Below are positions 1-11,561 of a DNA stretch of 64,000 nucleotides, one piece after another. The stretch is taken from contig CAJNDS010002057.1 of the NCBI GenBank assembly GCA_905221605.1, positions 342,513 through 406,512 on the forward strand, given 5' to 3'. The notes below the pieces were generated by a model that saw only the letters and a list, made by a program, of their open reading frames with translations, was not told the DNA's origin and searched no databases. Source of the DNA: Symbiodinium natans (lineage: Eukaryota > Sar > Dinophyceae > Suessiales > Symbiodiniaceae). Position numbers and translations under genes: made by a program. Every line of letters starts with the position of its first letter. Position 1 is the first letter of the stretch.

Positions 1-3000
1 AAACCCTAAACCCTAAACTGTCAGCCCACCAGAACGCTTGGGCTGAGGTCTGATCACGCGCGAGGAGGCCCGCGTCTCCAAGGATGTGGAGACGCGGCCG
101 CGTTGTTTGGGGTTTAGGGTTTAGGGCTAGGGTTTAGGGTTTAGGGTTTAGGGTTTAGGGTTTAGGGTTTAGCGTTTAGCGTTTAGCGTTTAGGGTTTGC
201 GGCATGGCATTCCCTAAGCTCAAGCCTACAATGTGGATTACACCCTCTTTTTTTTTTGGGGGGGGGGGGGGGGCATGATTCGGAGGACCCCTGCTTGGGG
301 AAACGCCCGTATGGGGGTTTAGGATTTGCGGTGAAGGGTCTCCTCTTGCCGGCAAGAGACCCCTACACCCGCTAAGGAGAAGCGACTGCTGAGAAGCAAG
401 GCGGGGGGGGGTCTTCCTAGTTGGGGTTTAGGCGTTTAGGGTTTGTGGGGGGGGGGGGGGGGTGATCCTTAATGTAAGGGAGTCAATGGTGCCTTTTCTA
501 AGAGACCCCTTTCTTTCTAAGGGTGTGTTGTTATTCTCAAAGCTGCCATCCATCTGGGACCTTCTAGCCAGGGGTACCTAGGTACCTACAAGGGCCCTGA
601 ACGAGGGGCATCTAGAGGTGCGTCCGATGTACAGAGAGACCCTCAAGAAGACATGATATCCTTTAGGGGGGGTTCTCTATCTTGCAGTCCTTGTGTGCTG
701 TCGATGATAATACGGAGGCTTCTTGGGGTACTCCAAAAGGGCCCATAGTTTCCCGAATGCCCCACAGGGGTTCAGGATTTGGGGGTTATCTTGTCCTTGA
801 AGGCTCTAGAAAGCTTTAACAGGGACGTTTTGGGTCTCTTTGGGGTTTTCAGGGTATCTAGGCGTTTATAGCGTCTTCGGGGTTATAGGGTTTACAGGGC
901 TTATCGGGTTATAGGGTTTCTCGGGCTTTGTAGGCGTTATAGGGCTTAGAGGGCACACTGGGAGGGTAAGGCCTGCCTGTAGCTCTACATGAAGCAGGGT
1001 TTATATTACCGTTATTGGTGAGTGTATGTAAGGTTCCTTTTTAATATTCCTGAGTGTATATGCCGGGTGTCCTTTTGGGGGTACAAGAAAAATATACCCT
1101 ACCTCACCTGCAGGGCAGAGGACGAACCCGTGGGCTGTCACAACTTTATGAGCTTCACCTACGAAACTGCAGGAGAAAAAAAAGCTACACGTAGACCTTA
1201 GTTTGGTGCACAGGGTCGGCTTCTGGGGTTTAACCTTCAAGCCTCACCCCAAACCTTAAGCCCTAAACCCTAAGCCCTAAACCCCAAGCCCTAATTAAAC
1301 CCTAAACCCTAAACCCTAAACCCTAAACCCTAAACTCTAAACTCTAAACTCTAAACTCTAAACTCTAAACTCTAAACTCTAAACTCTAAACTCTAAACTC
1401 TAAACTCTAAACTCTAAACTCTAAACCCTAACCCACGACCTGCGCAAGTCGGCCTTCATGCAGGTAGAGCTGGATTGGGTGCAGCGCAAAGTGCGCCCCA
1501 TCCAGAAGGTCATCAAGCATCTGATCAAGGACAAGGCAAAGCGCCGAAGTTCAAAGAATTTCGGGTTTGGGGTTTTGGGTTTTGGGTTTAGGGTGTAGGG
1601 TGTAGGGTTTAGGGTTTAGGGAAAACGTGTTATGGAAGGCTGAGAGATTGGATCCGAGGCGGTTGACAAGGCTCCCCTTGGCCCTCAACCCCAAATTCCA
1701 ACCCCCAAACCGTAGTTGCCTTCAGTTCCCTGCTCAGGCTGCTAGAGCCGTGCTTCTTTTAGGGGTTAGGGTTTAGGGTTTATTAGAGTTTAGGGTTCAG
1801 GGTTGGCTCTGTCTCTGCATGTGCCTTCGGATGGTACAGACGGCAAGTAAACCAACGTCTGAGACCTGACAGCACGCTTGACTCTGAGAGCTTCACAATT
1901 CGGGTTTAGGGTTTAGGGTTTAGGGTTTAGGGTCTTAACCCAGTATACATAAACAAAAAAAACCGCAACCCCCAACAAGGTACCCTGCAAGTTGTCGTCA
2001 CTTGAAACCTGCTGGGAATTCGTACAAAAAGCAAGCAAACAACACGAAACGCCAAGCCGTATGCCTCCTTGCGCCGTGGCAAGGCCATTGATCCAGACGT
2101 GACCCGATATCTCGAAGACGTCGAGGATCACCTCAACCTTTTCCTAGAGGAGGCAGCTGTTGTTGAGGTTTTGATGCGACGTGCTTTCTGTAGGGTGCCT
2201 GGAAGCCCTTTTGACTTAGTAAGTAAGGTTAGTAAGGTGGGCTATGATTGTGAGGATGATAATAGGGTTTCCAGGGATGCTCAGTGGGGCTTCGTACCCC
2301 TGAAGGTTGTACCTTTGGGTTTGGGAACCCTTGTGACAAATCCTCCAGCGGCATGCAAGGGCCATATTAGGAGGGAACCTTGTGGGGGTACATCCTGGAA
2401 CCTCTTAGGGCTACATCCTTAGGGTTCCGATTATGACTCCCCTGATACATGGCAACTCTCTTCATGTGACAATCTTCTTCTCCGTAGGAAATTCAGGGAT
2501 TCGGTTCCCTTGCACAAAATGGGGTTGACCTAAGTAGTGGGCCTCCATCATGATCATAGCCTACGCCACTCCCCCACAACAAAAAGGGGGATGCGAGGTA
2601 CCTAGTGCTCCACGAAACCCTAAGCCCACAACCACTTGGGTTTTCACAGGTTCCGGACTTTGGGCTTCGGGTTTGAGGTTTAGAGGTTTAGGCTTATGCC
2701 GTGGCTCATAGGGTTTATTTCGGGTTCATCAGCTTTAAGCAGGCTACCAGAGCTCAATCAGGCTGAAGGGTCCAATCTCAAGTCCTGTAGATCTGATGAG
2801 TGGTTTAGGGTTTAGGGTTTAGGGTTTAGGGTTTAGGGTTTAGGGTTTAGGGTTTAGGGTGCAGGTAAGCCGCATCATTGGAGTGTGTAACTCCTTGCGG
2901 GATGAGGTGACTTGGCAGCCCAGTGGCACCCTTTTGCCTGTTTTGCTTCACGGTTCCCTAAACCCTAAACCCTAAACCCTAAACCCTAAACCCTAAACCC

Positions 3001-5127
3001 TAAACCCTAAACCCTAAACCCTAAACCCTAAACCCTAAACCCCTCCAAAACGGTATCCTTCTTGTAGTATGGTTACTGGGCTACCAAGGTGAACTCTTAC
3101 AGAGACCGGCAACAGCAGAAGGCGAGTCTTAGGTCTTCCTTTGGGGGCTTCATGGCGTCCATCCCTAAACCCTAAACCATAAACCCTAAACCCTAAACCC
3201 TAAACCCTAAACCCTAAACCCTAAACCCTCTGAGTCAAGGGGAGCTGGGGTTGGGGCTGGGGTTGGGGTGGGGCTGGGGCTGGGACGCGAAGATTCCGAA
3301 ACCCGAAACCTTCTCTCGTCCTGTTTTCAAAGCAGCAACCCCAAACCCTAAACCCTCAACCCTACAGTAAACCCTGTAGGGTCCCTCATCCCATCCTTTC
3401 GCTGCGTTGGGGGGGGGGGGGGGAGGGCGGGTGATTGGTGGCCAGGGGCGCAGGAAGCAGACAGTCAAGTCCTAAAACCTTTCTATGCTCTAAGCACTCT
3501 CGGGTGTCGACAGTATGTGATCCTTTCTTAGGTTTGGGTGTCTTTCATGTAGAGCCCTAGAAGCAGACAGTAGTTTAGAGAAACCAGTTGGGCATGTTTT
3601 GCGCAGCTCGTTGGCAGCTGAACCTTGCAGGAACTAGGGCAGGTTGGGGTTTCGGGTTGAGGGGCTTGACTTGCAGCTTCATGAGAGTAGGTACAATGAT
3701 ACATATATGTATATATGCGTACATATATATATATATGTGTGTGTGTATGTATTTACATATATATATATATATATATACATGTATATGTATATGTGTATGT
3801 GTATATGTGCATATGTATACATGTATGTGTATATATATATATATATATATGTATGTCTGTATATTGGTGCCTCGAGTATGGTGTAACAGCTGCCCCGGCT
3901 GCAACTTACTTAGAAATACATGTGCGCCGTGATATCAAGCTTCTACCCAGGTTCCCTGAATCCAGGTTCTCTACGTCCTCACCTTGGTGACAACGTTGGT
4001 GATGCCGACGCACCTACTGACGGGCATCTTCGGCATGAACTGGCAAGACGAGGCCAGCTTTTCTCTGTTGTTTCTCTCTCTCTCTCTCCCTCCCTCTCTC
4101 TCTCACACACTCTCTCTCTCTGTCTGTGAGAGGGAGAGAGAGATCATGTTTTGGGATGTTACCCTGAACCTTGAACCCTAAACCCTCAACCAAAACCAAT
4201 CCCCTCCTGAATCCCAAATCAGAGCATCCTCCATGCTGGAAGCCCTCAAGCCTAAGCGCCTTCAACGACAAACCGCACCCTCATCCCTCACAAGCCACAT
4301 ACGGCCAAAAAACCTACAAATCCCCAGACCCTTGTCTGGGATGCCCAAAACCGTGGGTCTAGGGTTTAGGGTTTAGGGTTTAGGGTTTACACCCGAAACC
4401 CCGAAGCCAACTTCACAGAGGCTGGGCAGCCAGTGGTACCGGGGTTCGGCGTGATGGCGGAGAGCCGGGGCTACTACCAATTCTGGGGTCTGCCCGTCGT
4501 GGTTTTGGGTTTAGAGTTTTAGGGGGTTAGGCTTCGATGTCGCGATCTAAGTGTACGGTGTATGGGGTTTAGGGTTTAGGTTTCTGACGGCTCGCGGAGT
4601 CAGAGTTTGCCTGGTTTACCCGCGTTTTGCCGGCTGGTGGAAGGGATTTCTGAGGTTGGGAGCTCGGAGGGGTGAGTTGTCGAATGATGGTTTAGGGTGT
4701 AGGGCTTAGGATGTGGGTTTTAGGGTTTAGGGTGTAGAGTCTAGAGTTTGGGGTTCAGGGTGTAGAGTCTAGAGTCTAGAGTTTAGGGTTTAGGGTGTAG
4801 AGTCTAGAGTTTCGGGTTTAGGGTAGAGACCCCTCCCTTGCTGATCTCTTTCACGGCAGGGCATGGAGGTTCTTTTTTTAAGGGGGGAGGGGTGTCCTGC
4901 ATGAGGGGACATAAAGTCCTACATCCTAAACCCGAAAAGGGGTTGAGGGGTGGTTTACGGGGTTTAGGGGTTTAGGGTTTAGGGGTTTAGGGTTTACGTG
5001 GGGTTTAGGGTGTAGGGTTTAGGGTTTAGTTTTCCACCGTGTCACTGTTGCAACTTCGCCAGGTGCGTCCATCACGCTCACGCTTCTGATCTGGACGACC
5101 TTCCGACGGATCCTAAAATGGATCTAG
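1..5127 (+). CDS. CorA/Mrs2-type Mg2+ transporter gene, 5' end outside window
   Basis: Multi-exon gene for a divalent-cation (Mg2+) channel of the CorA family, which acts as a membrane oligomer. Exons read: about 43-105 ([17 protein letters not shown]), a tentative one near 1114-1175 ([16 protein letters not shown]), about 1450-1540 ([15 protein letters not shown]), 2057-2167 ([19 protein letters not shown]), 2865-2906, 3089-3121 ([10 protein letters not shown]), 3966-4052, 4421-4508 and 5063-5127. From 2057 onward the phases join without a break. Exon 3966-4052 carries helix 1 and the family signature [10 protein letters not shown]; exons 4421-4508 and 5063-5127 give [12 protein letters not shown] and helix 2 ([12 protein letters not shown]), then TAG. 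The N-terminal part lies left of the window. Donors at 3122 and 4053 are GC. The GMN motif after helix 1 makes the family call secure; substrate is inferred from the family. Confidence 0.9.
991..1104 (+). mobile_element. Family C element, copy 1
   Basis: About 114 bases beginning GAAGCAGGGTTTATATTAC and ending GGGGGTACAAGAAAAATATA. The same sequence with small changes recurs near 23828 and 56772. It lies between the first and second recognisable CorA exons. No coding capacity. Confidence 0.65.
1294..1431 (+). repeat. Telomere-type array with homogenised CTCTAAA variant
   Basis: Regular CCCTAAA units pass abruptly into about 13 tandem CTCTAAA units. The uniform variant block implies local copying of one mutated unit rather than independent decay. 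It sits directly 5' of the CorA exon near 1450. Confidence 0.9.
2907..3088 (+). mobile_element. Family A inverted-repeat element acting as a CorA intron
   Basis: 182-base intron between LRDE and VNSYRD. Its ends are the family A inverted repeat (GGCAGCCCAGTGG at left, TTACTGGGCTACC at right), and it holds an 11-unit CCCTAAA array in the middle. Exon sequence at the left edge (AGGTGACT) is nearly repeated at the right edge (AGGTGAACT), as expected of a target-site duplication. The left copy supplies GT and the right copy supplies AG. Confidence 0.75.
3715..3862. repeat. TA/TG dinucleotide microsatellite
   Basis: Alternating TATATA and TGTGTG stretch inside the CorA intron 3122-3965. Overlapping ORFs with Tyr/Ile/Cys/Val runs are artefacts of it. 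A TC-rich stretch follows at about 4070-4143. Confidence 0.9.
3966..4052 (+). CDS. CorA exon with TM1 and GMN motif
   Basis: Exon of 87 bases, phase 0 at both ends. It encodes a hydrophobic helix ([16 protein letters not shown]) running into [10 protein letters not shown]. Gly-Met-Asn at the end of the first helix forms the ion-selecting mouth in CorA proteins. The acceptor is ccag|GTT; the donor is GAG|GC, a non-canonical type. Confidence 0.92.
4421..5127 (+). CDS. CorA last two exons with TM2 and stop
   Basis: Exon 4421-4508 ends in phase 1 at TTGG|GTTTAG, and exon 5063-5127 starts GTGCGTCC and ends TGG ATC TAG. The join gives an unbroken second helix ([10 protein letters not shown] then [13 protein letters not shown]), a short basic tail and a stop. 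This phase agreement identifies the telomere-type heptamer as the actual 5' splice site of the 554-base intron. Confidence 0.85.
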
Positions 5128-7505
5128 CATCTAGGCTCTGGCCGCAGTTAGCCAGGGAACCCTAAACCCTAGCCCTAAACCCTAAACCCGAAAACCCCGA
5201 GCCCTAAACCCTAAGCCCTAAACCCTGAAATCTTATACCTCAGTCCAACATTTCTGCTTCCGGTTGGCTGCCTCGCAGGCTTCTTGGAACTGCGTAAGGG
5301 GGTTTTGTGCACGTGCCGGAATGTCATTGGGCCTTTCGGGTTTATGTGGCCGTTCTGGGTTGCGTAAAGTGGTACTGCAGTTTTGCCGGAAAGAATTGGC
5401 TGCAGTATCACGATCCCCAAATGTGCATGAAGTGGCTTGAATTGCTCAAACCCAGATTCAAGGGGGGTAACTTCGAAGCCTCAGGGACGATCATAAGCAG
5501 TGGAATGTTGGGTTACGTCCTATGCTTGGACCCGGCTCCCTCGCCAACTGTGCTAAAGTCACATGAGTGAGTTTGGGGTTTATAGGGTTTATATTGTTTA
5601 CAGGGCTATAGGGTTTAAAGGGATTTTTGGGTTTTTTGGGCTTTTTAGGGTTGAGGGTTTAGGATTACGGGTTCGGATTGCTATCCTTAGGGCTTCTGGT
5701 TGCCCTGAACTGCGGCGAGAGACGCGGCAGGCAGTCCGACGGAAGCAACCACTGCAATCCCACAGACCTGCCAACAAGTAGGGTTGAGAGGCTCCCGAAA
5801 CCCTAAACCCTAAACCCTAAACCCTAGACCCTAAACCCTAAACAGGGCTTGAGGGTTTAGGCAACAGTGTAGGGTTCCAGGCTGAGTGTTTACGGCTTAG
5901 GGCTTGCCAAAGCCAAGTTGTCTTCCCCCTCATGACAACGCAGGTTTTTTGAGCATATATGGGCTGTTTCGGAAACCGCCAGACCCTAAACCCTATGAAC
6001 CCTATAAACCCTATAAACCCTATAAACCCTATAAACCCTATAAACCCTATAAACCCTAAACCCCATATTGGAATAGCTCAGGTTTGTTTACAGCGCAGCG
6101 TAGGGGCCGTATGGGCAACAAAGCCCTTCTGGAGCTCTGAATGTCGGAAGGTTTGGGGTGTGGGATTTCCGGGGTTTAGGGTTTGGGGTTTAGGGTTCCG
6201 GGAAGACGATTATGGGAGAAGGTATTCGCCGACGATCTCTCAACCCTCTGTCCCGAAGCCCGTCTGCGCCTCCGCGCAGCCAGACGCTGCTTCGAGCCAG
6301 ATGACCCAGAGCCCTAAACCCTAAACCCTAAACCCTAAACCCTAAACCCTAGACCAGCCCAAAACCCCGAGACCTCGCTCTGAAGCTTCGAGCCTCTCTT
6401 GCTCACAGAAATGGGGCCCGAGTCTCCCGAGGGTTGAGGGTATGTAGGGTTTGGGGTTTAGGGTTTAGGGTTTAGGGTTTAGGGGTTTGGGGTTTAGGGT
6501 TTGGGGTAGTTTAGGATTTTGAGTTTAGGGTCTAGGTTAGTTCAGGGTTTAGGGTTTAGGATTTCGGGTGTAGGTTTGGATGTTCGCCCTTATAAGGACT
6601 CTTAGTGCACGGGGGAACATCCCAAGGCTTAGGGTTTGAGGCTTGCAGCTGAGGGTTTGGGGTTTTAAGCGGTTGAGGTTTGGAGGTTGGACCTCGGGAG
6701 TGCCCTTACTCTGTTTGTGGTAGGGTCAGGCTCGACTTTGAAAGCTCAATTCAGCTACACAGGGTGCTCTCTTTCTCCTGGGGTAGTCTGGAACCCAGTA
6801 TTGGAGCGTAAGGAGTCTTCAGCATCTTCCGGGGGTTTGCTTTCAGCTGTGGGGCATGCCTATCGGCGGGTATTTGACAAACAAATGTGTCGGAGTACAC
6901 GAAATTTGCCTGCGTCTTAAGCAGTAGATAGGGCCCATCACCCTCAGTCACCCATGCGCAACCCAAAGCACAAATCCCGAGATCCCACACTGCTAGAAGG
7001 TGCTTGCGCCAACCCTGAACTCCAACTGCCAGTTATGAGCCACACCCTAAACTCCAAACTCTCCCCACAGCCCCTTGTGAACCCGAAACTCTTACACCCG
7101 AAAAGCTTCAACCCTAAGCCCTGAGCCCATTGAATAGGAATAGTGTGCTACTGTCTGATGTGTGCCAGTGGCTCGTCACTGACTTCAGAGCAAGGTTGTG
7201 GATCCACTGTTAGCAATTGGTTTGGGTTTAGGGCTTGGGGGTTTCGGGTCAACCTTATCTGCACCCAATACGCACGATTACACTACAGTAAAAAATATCC
7301 TTGGAGTTTTCGGTACCAAAAGGGTTTGGAATTTCCGTGTCTGGATACAATGCTCCAAGTCTTGAATTCCCTCCAACCCCCCTCCCCCCACCCCCTAAAC
7401 CCTAAACCCTAAAACCTAAACCCCCCCCACCCCCCCACATGTTCCTTCTGCGGACATGGCTCCTTTGGGCCATTTGCGCTTGGGCAGGCTGCCTGGTAGG
7501 ATTCG

Positions 7506-7608
7506 GTAACCCAGTGGTACCCTTTACCCTTTTTTCGGTTCTGGATTCCCTTATAAAGTAACCAACCGAAAAAATTGGTGCCCGTACTATGCCAAGGTAC
7601 CGGCTAAA
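7506..7608 (+). mobile_element. Family A element, copy 2
   Basis: Starts near CCCAGTGGTACCCTTTACC and contains the family core GGATTCCCTTATAAAGTAAC followed by an AAAAA-ggtgcccg segment. The right terminus is degenerate (AAGGTACCGGCTAAAG). Lies outside any recognised exon. Confidence 0.6.
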
Positions 7609-7796
7609 GTGGCCCAAACAATTACCCTTGAAAAGGTTACCAAACCCCCCTTACTTCTGCACTCTAGAAGGGTAGAGGTTCCGTTTCATAGTGAGCCCAA
7701 GTTCCTTCACTTCAGGAATAGACCTTCTCAAAGTATCAGGATTTTGGGCTAGGGTTTGGAATGCAATGGCCCTTGGGGGGGGGGGGGGTTACTTCT

Positions 7797-7972
7797 AAAC
7801 CCCAAACTATACCCTAAACTCTAAACCCTAAACCCTAAACCCTAAATCCTAAACCCTAAACCCTAGACCCCAGACCCTAAACCCCAAACCCCAAACCCTA
7901 AACCCTAAACCCTAAACCCTAAACCCTAAACCCTAAACCCTAAACCCTAAACCCTAAACCCTAAACCCTAGC
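7797..7972 (+). repeat. CCCTAAA array upstream of exon 7987
   Basis: Roughly 25 mostly perfect CCCTAAA units. The exon at 7987-8046 follows, and a TTTAGGG array at 8076-8190 follows that exon. This is the standard bracket seen around exons in this window. Confidence 0.9.
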
Positions 7973-7986
7973 CTCGGGAAGCTGAG

Positions 7987-8604
7987 GCTCTGCCCAATGT
8001 GCAGCACCCAACGTCTCCCATTCTGGCGACCCCAGCTGTATCGAAGGCCGGGTTATTAGCGTTTTTGGGGTATAGGCATAGGGTTTAGGGTTTAGGGTTT
8101 AGGGTTTAGGGTTTAGGGTTTAGGGTTAGGGTTTAGGGTTTAGGGTTTAGGGTTTAGGGTTTAGGGTTTAGGGTTTAGGGTTTAGGGTTGGTTGTTGGTC
8201 TCTTTAAGTAGGGTTCCTGTTTTGTAGGGGGTAAGGTTTGGGGTTCGAGGGTTAAGGTATCAGGGTAACAGATCAAAAGAGAGCCCCGGCCTTCATAAGT
8301 TATAGGGCTGAGGGGAGCGGACCCCTGAATCTCCTTAGGATCCCAACATATTCCTCACATATACAAATATAAGCGAATATGAAATGAATAGATATATGTG
8401 TGTATATATATATAACATACATACATGTTATACATTTATGTATATCGATAGTTTGATTGGTGAGATGCTGAGGTCACATCATTGCCGAAGGAGGAAGATG
8501 CACGCCGAGCTGCAGCAACGGCACCCTCCCAGTCGCTCGCGGCTTCGACACCTTGGTCTGCCAATTTGGCCGCCTTTTCCCAGCCACTGGGTGGGAACTA
8601 CAGG
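7987..8604 (+). CDS. Exons of an unrecognised Ser/Ala/Pro-rich protein
   Basis: Exon 7987-8046 (LPNVQHPTSPILATPAVSK; AG|G acceptor, AAG|GC donor, phase 0) and exon 8473-8604 (SLPKEEDARRAAATAPSQS, then WSANLAAFSQPLGGNYR). Both stay open in phase 0 and lie between inverted telomere-type arrays. Composition suggests a disordered segment. No domain recognised. The 8473 exon shares its last third with the next exon. Confidence 0.6.
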
Positions 8605-8660
8605 GTTGAGGGTTTAGGGTTTAGGGTTTAGGTTTTAGGGTTTAGGGTTTAGGGCTTCAG

Positions 8661-8748
8661 CACATTGCTTCGCCAATTTGGCCGCCTTTTCCCAGCGACT
8701 GGGTCCGAATATGGCATCTTCAAGTGTCCGTAGCTCTGTCCCCTGTAG
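8661..8748 (+). CDS. Exon repeating the NLAAFSQ segment
   Basis: Reads FANLAAFSQRLGPNMASSSV in the frame that matches NLAAFSQPLG of the previous exon. The underlying bases are nearly identical over about 31 positions, so one exon end was duplicated across an intron made of TTTAGGG units. Immediately followed by a family A-like element. Confidence 0.5.
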
Positions 8749-8750
8749 AC

Positions 8751-8865
8751 CAGGACCCAGCGTGGGCCCCTTTAGTCCCTTTTTTTGAAGGGTTTAGGTT
8801 CCCTGACAAACCCTTTAAAACCAGGAGGGGTGCCCGTTTTGAATGCTAGCTTCTTCCTGGGTAGC
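8751..8865 (+). mobile_element. Family A-like element, subtype with CTTAGGTTCCC core
   Basis: Starts CAGGACCCAGCGTGGGCCCC, contains GGGTTTAGGTTCCCTGACAA and ends CTTCCTGGGTAGCCC. Related copies lie at 21545-21650 and about 58777-58909, and partly at 27819. The inverted ACCCAG/CTGGGT termini are visible. Confidence 0.55.
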
Positions 8866-9063
8866 CCTAAACCCTAAACCCCAAACCCAAAACCCTGCTT
8901 CTGTGATTTCGGTGTTGGTCTGAAGCTCGTCTCCTGACCCAAGGCTTTGACCTAAGCGTTCATCCATCATTCCTCAACAAAACCCCAACTCTTAGACCCT
9001 TAACCTTAAACCCTAAACCCTCGACCTCCTAAACCCTCAACAATAAACCTTGCAATGTCCTAG

Positions 9064-9185
9064 AGATCCAGTCGCTTTGCGCCACCCTCAGACGTAGTGG
9101 TAGGCTCGTGTTGTGCCGCCCTTGGAAGTAATTGTAGGCCGGTCGTGAGCTACAAGCCCTACATGAACCCCAAACTGCAGACCAA
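9064..9185 (+). CDS. Exon of an unrecognised gene
   Basis: Open reading RSSRFAPPSDVVVGSCCAAL followed by SNCRPVVSYKPYMNPKLQTK. Acceptor CCTAG|AG; the 3' boundary is not fixed. Product unknown. Confidence 0.45.
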
Positions 9186-10076
9186 GTCTTCCAAGTCTTT
9201 AATCCTCCCCAAACCCTAAACCCTCAACTGATGTTTGCTGCGTTGTGTATTTGAGCCAACCGTTGTGAGTTACCTTATAGGTTTTGTAGGATTGTGCAGG
9301 GTATAATCGGAGTTCAATAGGGATAAGCACCAGTATGTTTGGGTCTCAGGAGACGTTCTCCTGTCGCCCAGTGGAGTGCCGCCATCCACCCAGCCGCTGG
9401 GACTGACCCGCGGTATTTCGGGGGCGAAGAAAGCCTTAGGTCTAAACCCTAAACCCTAAACCCTAAACCCTAAAACCCTAAAACCCTAGAACCCTAAAAC
9501 CCTAAAACCCTAAAACCCTAAAACCCTAAACCCCAAACTCCGCCCAAAGCCTCGAACAGCCTGAAAGGACCACGACAAGCCCAAAGGCCCCAAAGCCATC
9601 TACAGCCCTGGAGCCTGAAGACCTCCGACAAAATCTCTAAGCCTTCTATTTGTTTGGTGCGTGGGGGTTGGCGGATGCTTGGGAGTTGGTGTCTCTCCGT
9701 TGCTTTCCGGCCCGTCTCCTATTCGGACTGAGCCACAAGTTCGGGGCCGACTCACTAAACCCTAAACCCTAAACCCTAAACCCTAAACCCTAAACCTGAA
9801 GCAGAAATGAAAAGCCCGCGCGCAGAGGAGCTCGTGAAACCCAGGTACCGATAACTGCGGGCCAAAGGAGGAAGGGGTTGCACGTATACTAGATACATTA
9901 AAATTCACATACCTACACACACACATATATATATATATATATGTACAGACATCTATATATATATATATATATATATAATATGTGTGTATGTATATACGTT
10001 CATGTATTCTGAATGTCCATATGCACATACAAAACCCTGATCAAAACCCTACACCCCAAGCCGGCACCTGTAAGAG

Positions 10077-10169
10077 GTCTCTTCACCGCAACTCCTGCGC
10101 AGCGAACACCTTTCGAGGGCGTCCGCGGGGCCATCGTTGTCTGGAACGACACCTTCCCGAAGAACCTGG
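10077..10169 (+). CDS. Exon of an unrecognised gene
   Basis: Reads LFTATPAQRTPFEGVRGAIV then VWNDTFPKNL. Acceptor AAGAG|GT, donor CTGG|GT. Compact, protein-like composition with the other frames less plausible. Two further weak exons precede it (about 9372-9428 and 9690-9745). Confidence 0.55.
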
Positions 10170-10845
10170 GTTGCCACAGAGAGTTGTCCAGGGCTTAAAG
10201 GGTTTTCCCTTCAATCCAAAATCCCTATATAAAGAGCTTCGGCGCTTAGAGAATGTATGTACATATATATATATATATATTATACACACACACACACACT
10301 CTCTCTATATATATATATATACTATATATGCAGAGAGAGAGAGAGAGAGAGTTAGAGAGCGAGAGGCCTTGGGGTGCGGATGCTTCAGAGCCTGTCGATT
10401 TGTGATTGTAGTTTGAGAGTTGCCGAGTTGGAGCTTCGGGAGTCGGAGATCCTCAGCAAACATGTCCGCTGTTTAGGGTTTAGGGTTAGGGTTTAGGGTT
10501 AGGGTGTAGGGTTTAGGGTGTAGGGTTCAGGGTTTAGGGTTCAGGGTTCAGGGTTTAGGGTTTAGGGTGTAGGGTTTAGGGTTCAGGGTTTAGGGTTCAG
10601 GGTAGTTGCTGTCTCTCTCTTCGCAACTTGTAAGGAATCCTGGTAGGAAGGCCTCCATCGAAGGCTTCTAGCCGGCATCTCGAGAGCCTACCCCCAAGGA
10701 ATGGACCAACAAAATCCCTAAACCCTCACCGGCCCTAACCCTAAACTCTGAGACATCTACCAAGCATTATTAGGGTCCCCCCCCCCCCCCCCCGAAAAAC
10801 GCTCAACCCCAAACCCTTGACCCTTATAAATCAAGGAATGGGCTC

Positions 10846-11091
10846 GAGTACGCAGCGGAAACCGACTGCGACTCGGCCTCGCCCCTCACCACGGACGGCA
10901 AGGGATGCCACTGGGTCCTGGTCAGAGGTTTGAGGGGCCTGGGGGGCTTGGGGGTTTAGGGTCTACTTTGGGTTTAGGGTTGATGTTGGGATTTAGAGGC
11001 TCTAGGGGTGCCAAAAGGCCCACGCTGTAGATGAACTGCCGCTCCCTCAGCCGCGAAATGCCCTTCTGTGTCTACGCGAGAGTCTGTTGAG
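10846..11091 (+). CDS. Two exons of an unrecognised gene
   Basis: About 10846-10927 (YAAETDCDSASPLTTDGKGC) and 11018-11091 (AHAVDELPLPQPRNALLCLR). Both start after AG|G or GAG and end before GT. No family recognised. Confidence 0.5.
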
Positions 11092-11454
11092 GTTTCGATG
11101 GGCTGTTGGCTTTGGCCAGGGCTGGGGGATGCTCTGTTATGTTTCCGTAAGGGTCCGTGTATCTAAGAAACATTCAGCATACCTCTAGGGCATACCCCTT
11201 AAAAGAAATGAAGGGGTTTGGTGAAATCCTCCCTTAGACTCCCTTATGTTATCCTTTCATGTAGGTTAAGGGGTATGGGTTTGGGGTATGGTGAATGTTT
11301 CTTAGAGTGTACCGAAGCAGGGAATACTTGGTGCTTAAAGTGGGGGACTTTGGGGTATAAGAATGAACGTAGACCCTTAGGGTTTGGGTTTCCGGGTTCA
11401 AGCTTGGCCCTCAACCTTGAACCCTCCATGTGGGGTGGGGGGGCTTGCTTTGGG

Positions 11455-11553
11455 GTTTAGGGTTTAGGGTTTAGGGTTTAGGGTTTAGGGTTTAGGGTTT
11501 AGGGTTTAGGGTTTAGGGTTTAGGGTTTAGGGTTTAGGGTTTAGGGTTTAGGG
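11455..11553 (+). repeat. TTTAGGG array
   Basis: About 14 perfect units, lying downstream of exon 11018-11091 in the standard 5'-intron orientation. Confidence 0.9.
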
Positions 11554-11561
11554 CTTGCAAG

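Larger units (their letters stand above)
5128..7986. other. Repeat-rich interval without a trustworthy exon
   Basis: Telomere-type arrays in both orientations, a CCCTATAAA nonamer array (5985-6060) and a family A element (7506-7608). An open stretch at 5307-5570 (MCMKWLELLKPRFKGGNF) and islands near 5700-5780, 6190-6310 and 6690-6915 could hide exons, but each is open in more than one frame and shows no recognised motif. Confidence 0.5.

Noticed and set aside
1..200. Chromosome end at the left edge of the window
   Set aside because: The heptamer occurs all through the window and a coding exon with CorA continuation starts at about 43, so these are internal repeats.
3575..3990. ORFs rich in Tyr/Ile/Cys on both strands
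   Set aside because: They translate a TA/TG microsatellite; open on both strands with no splice or domain support.
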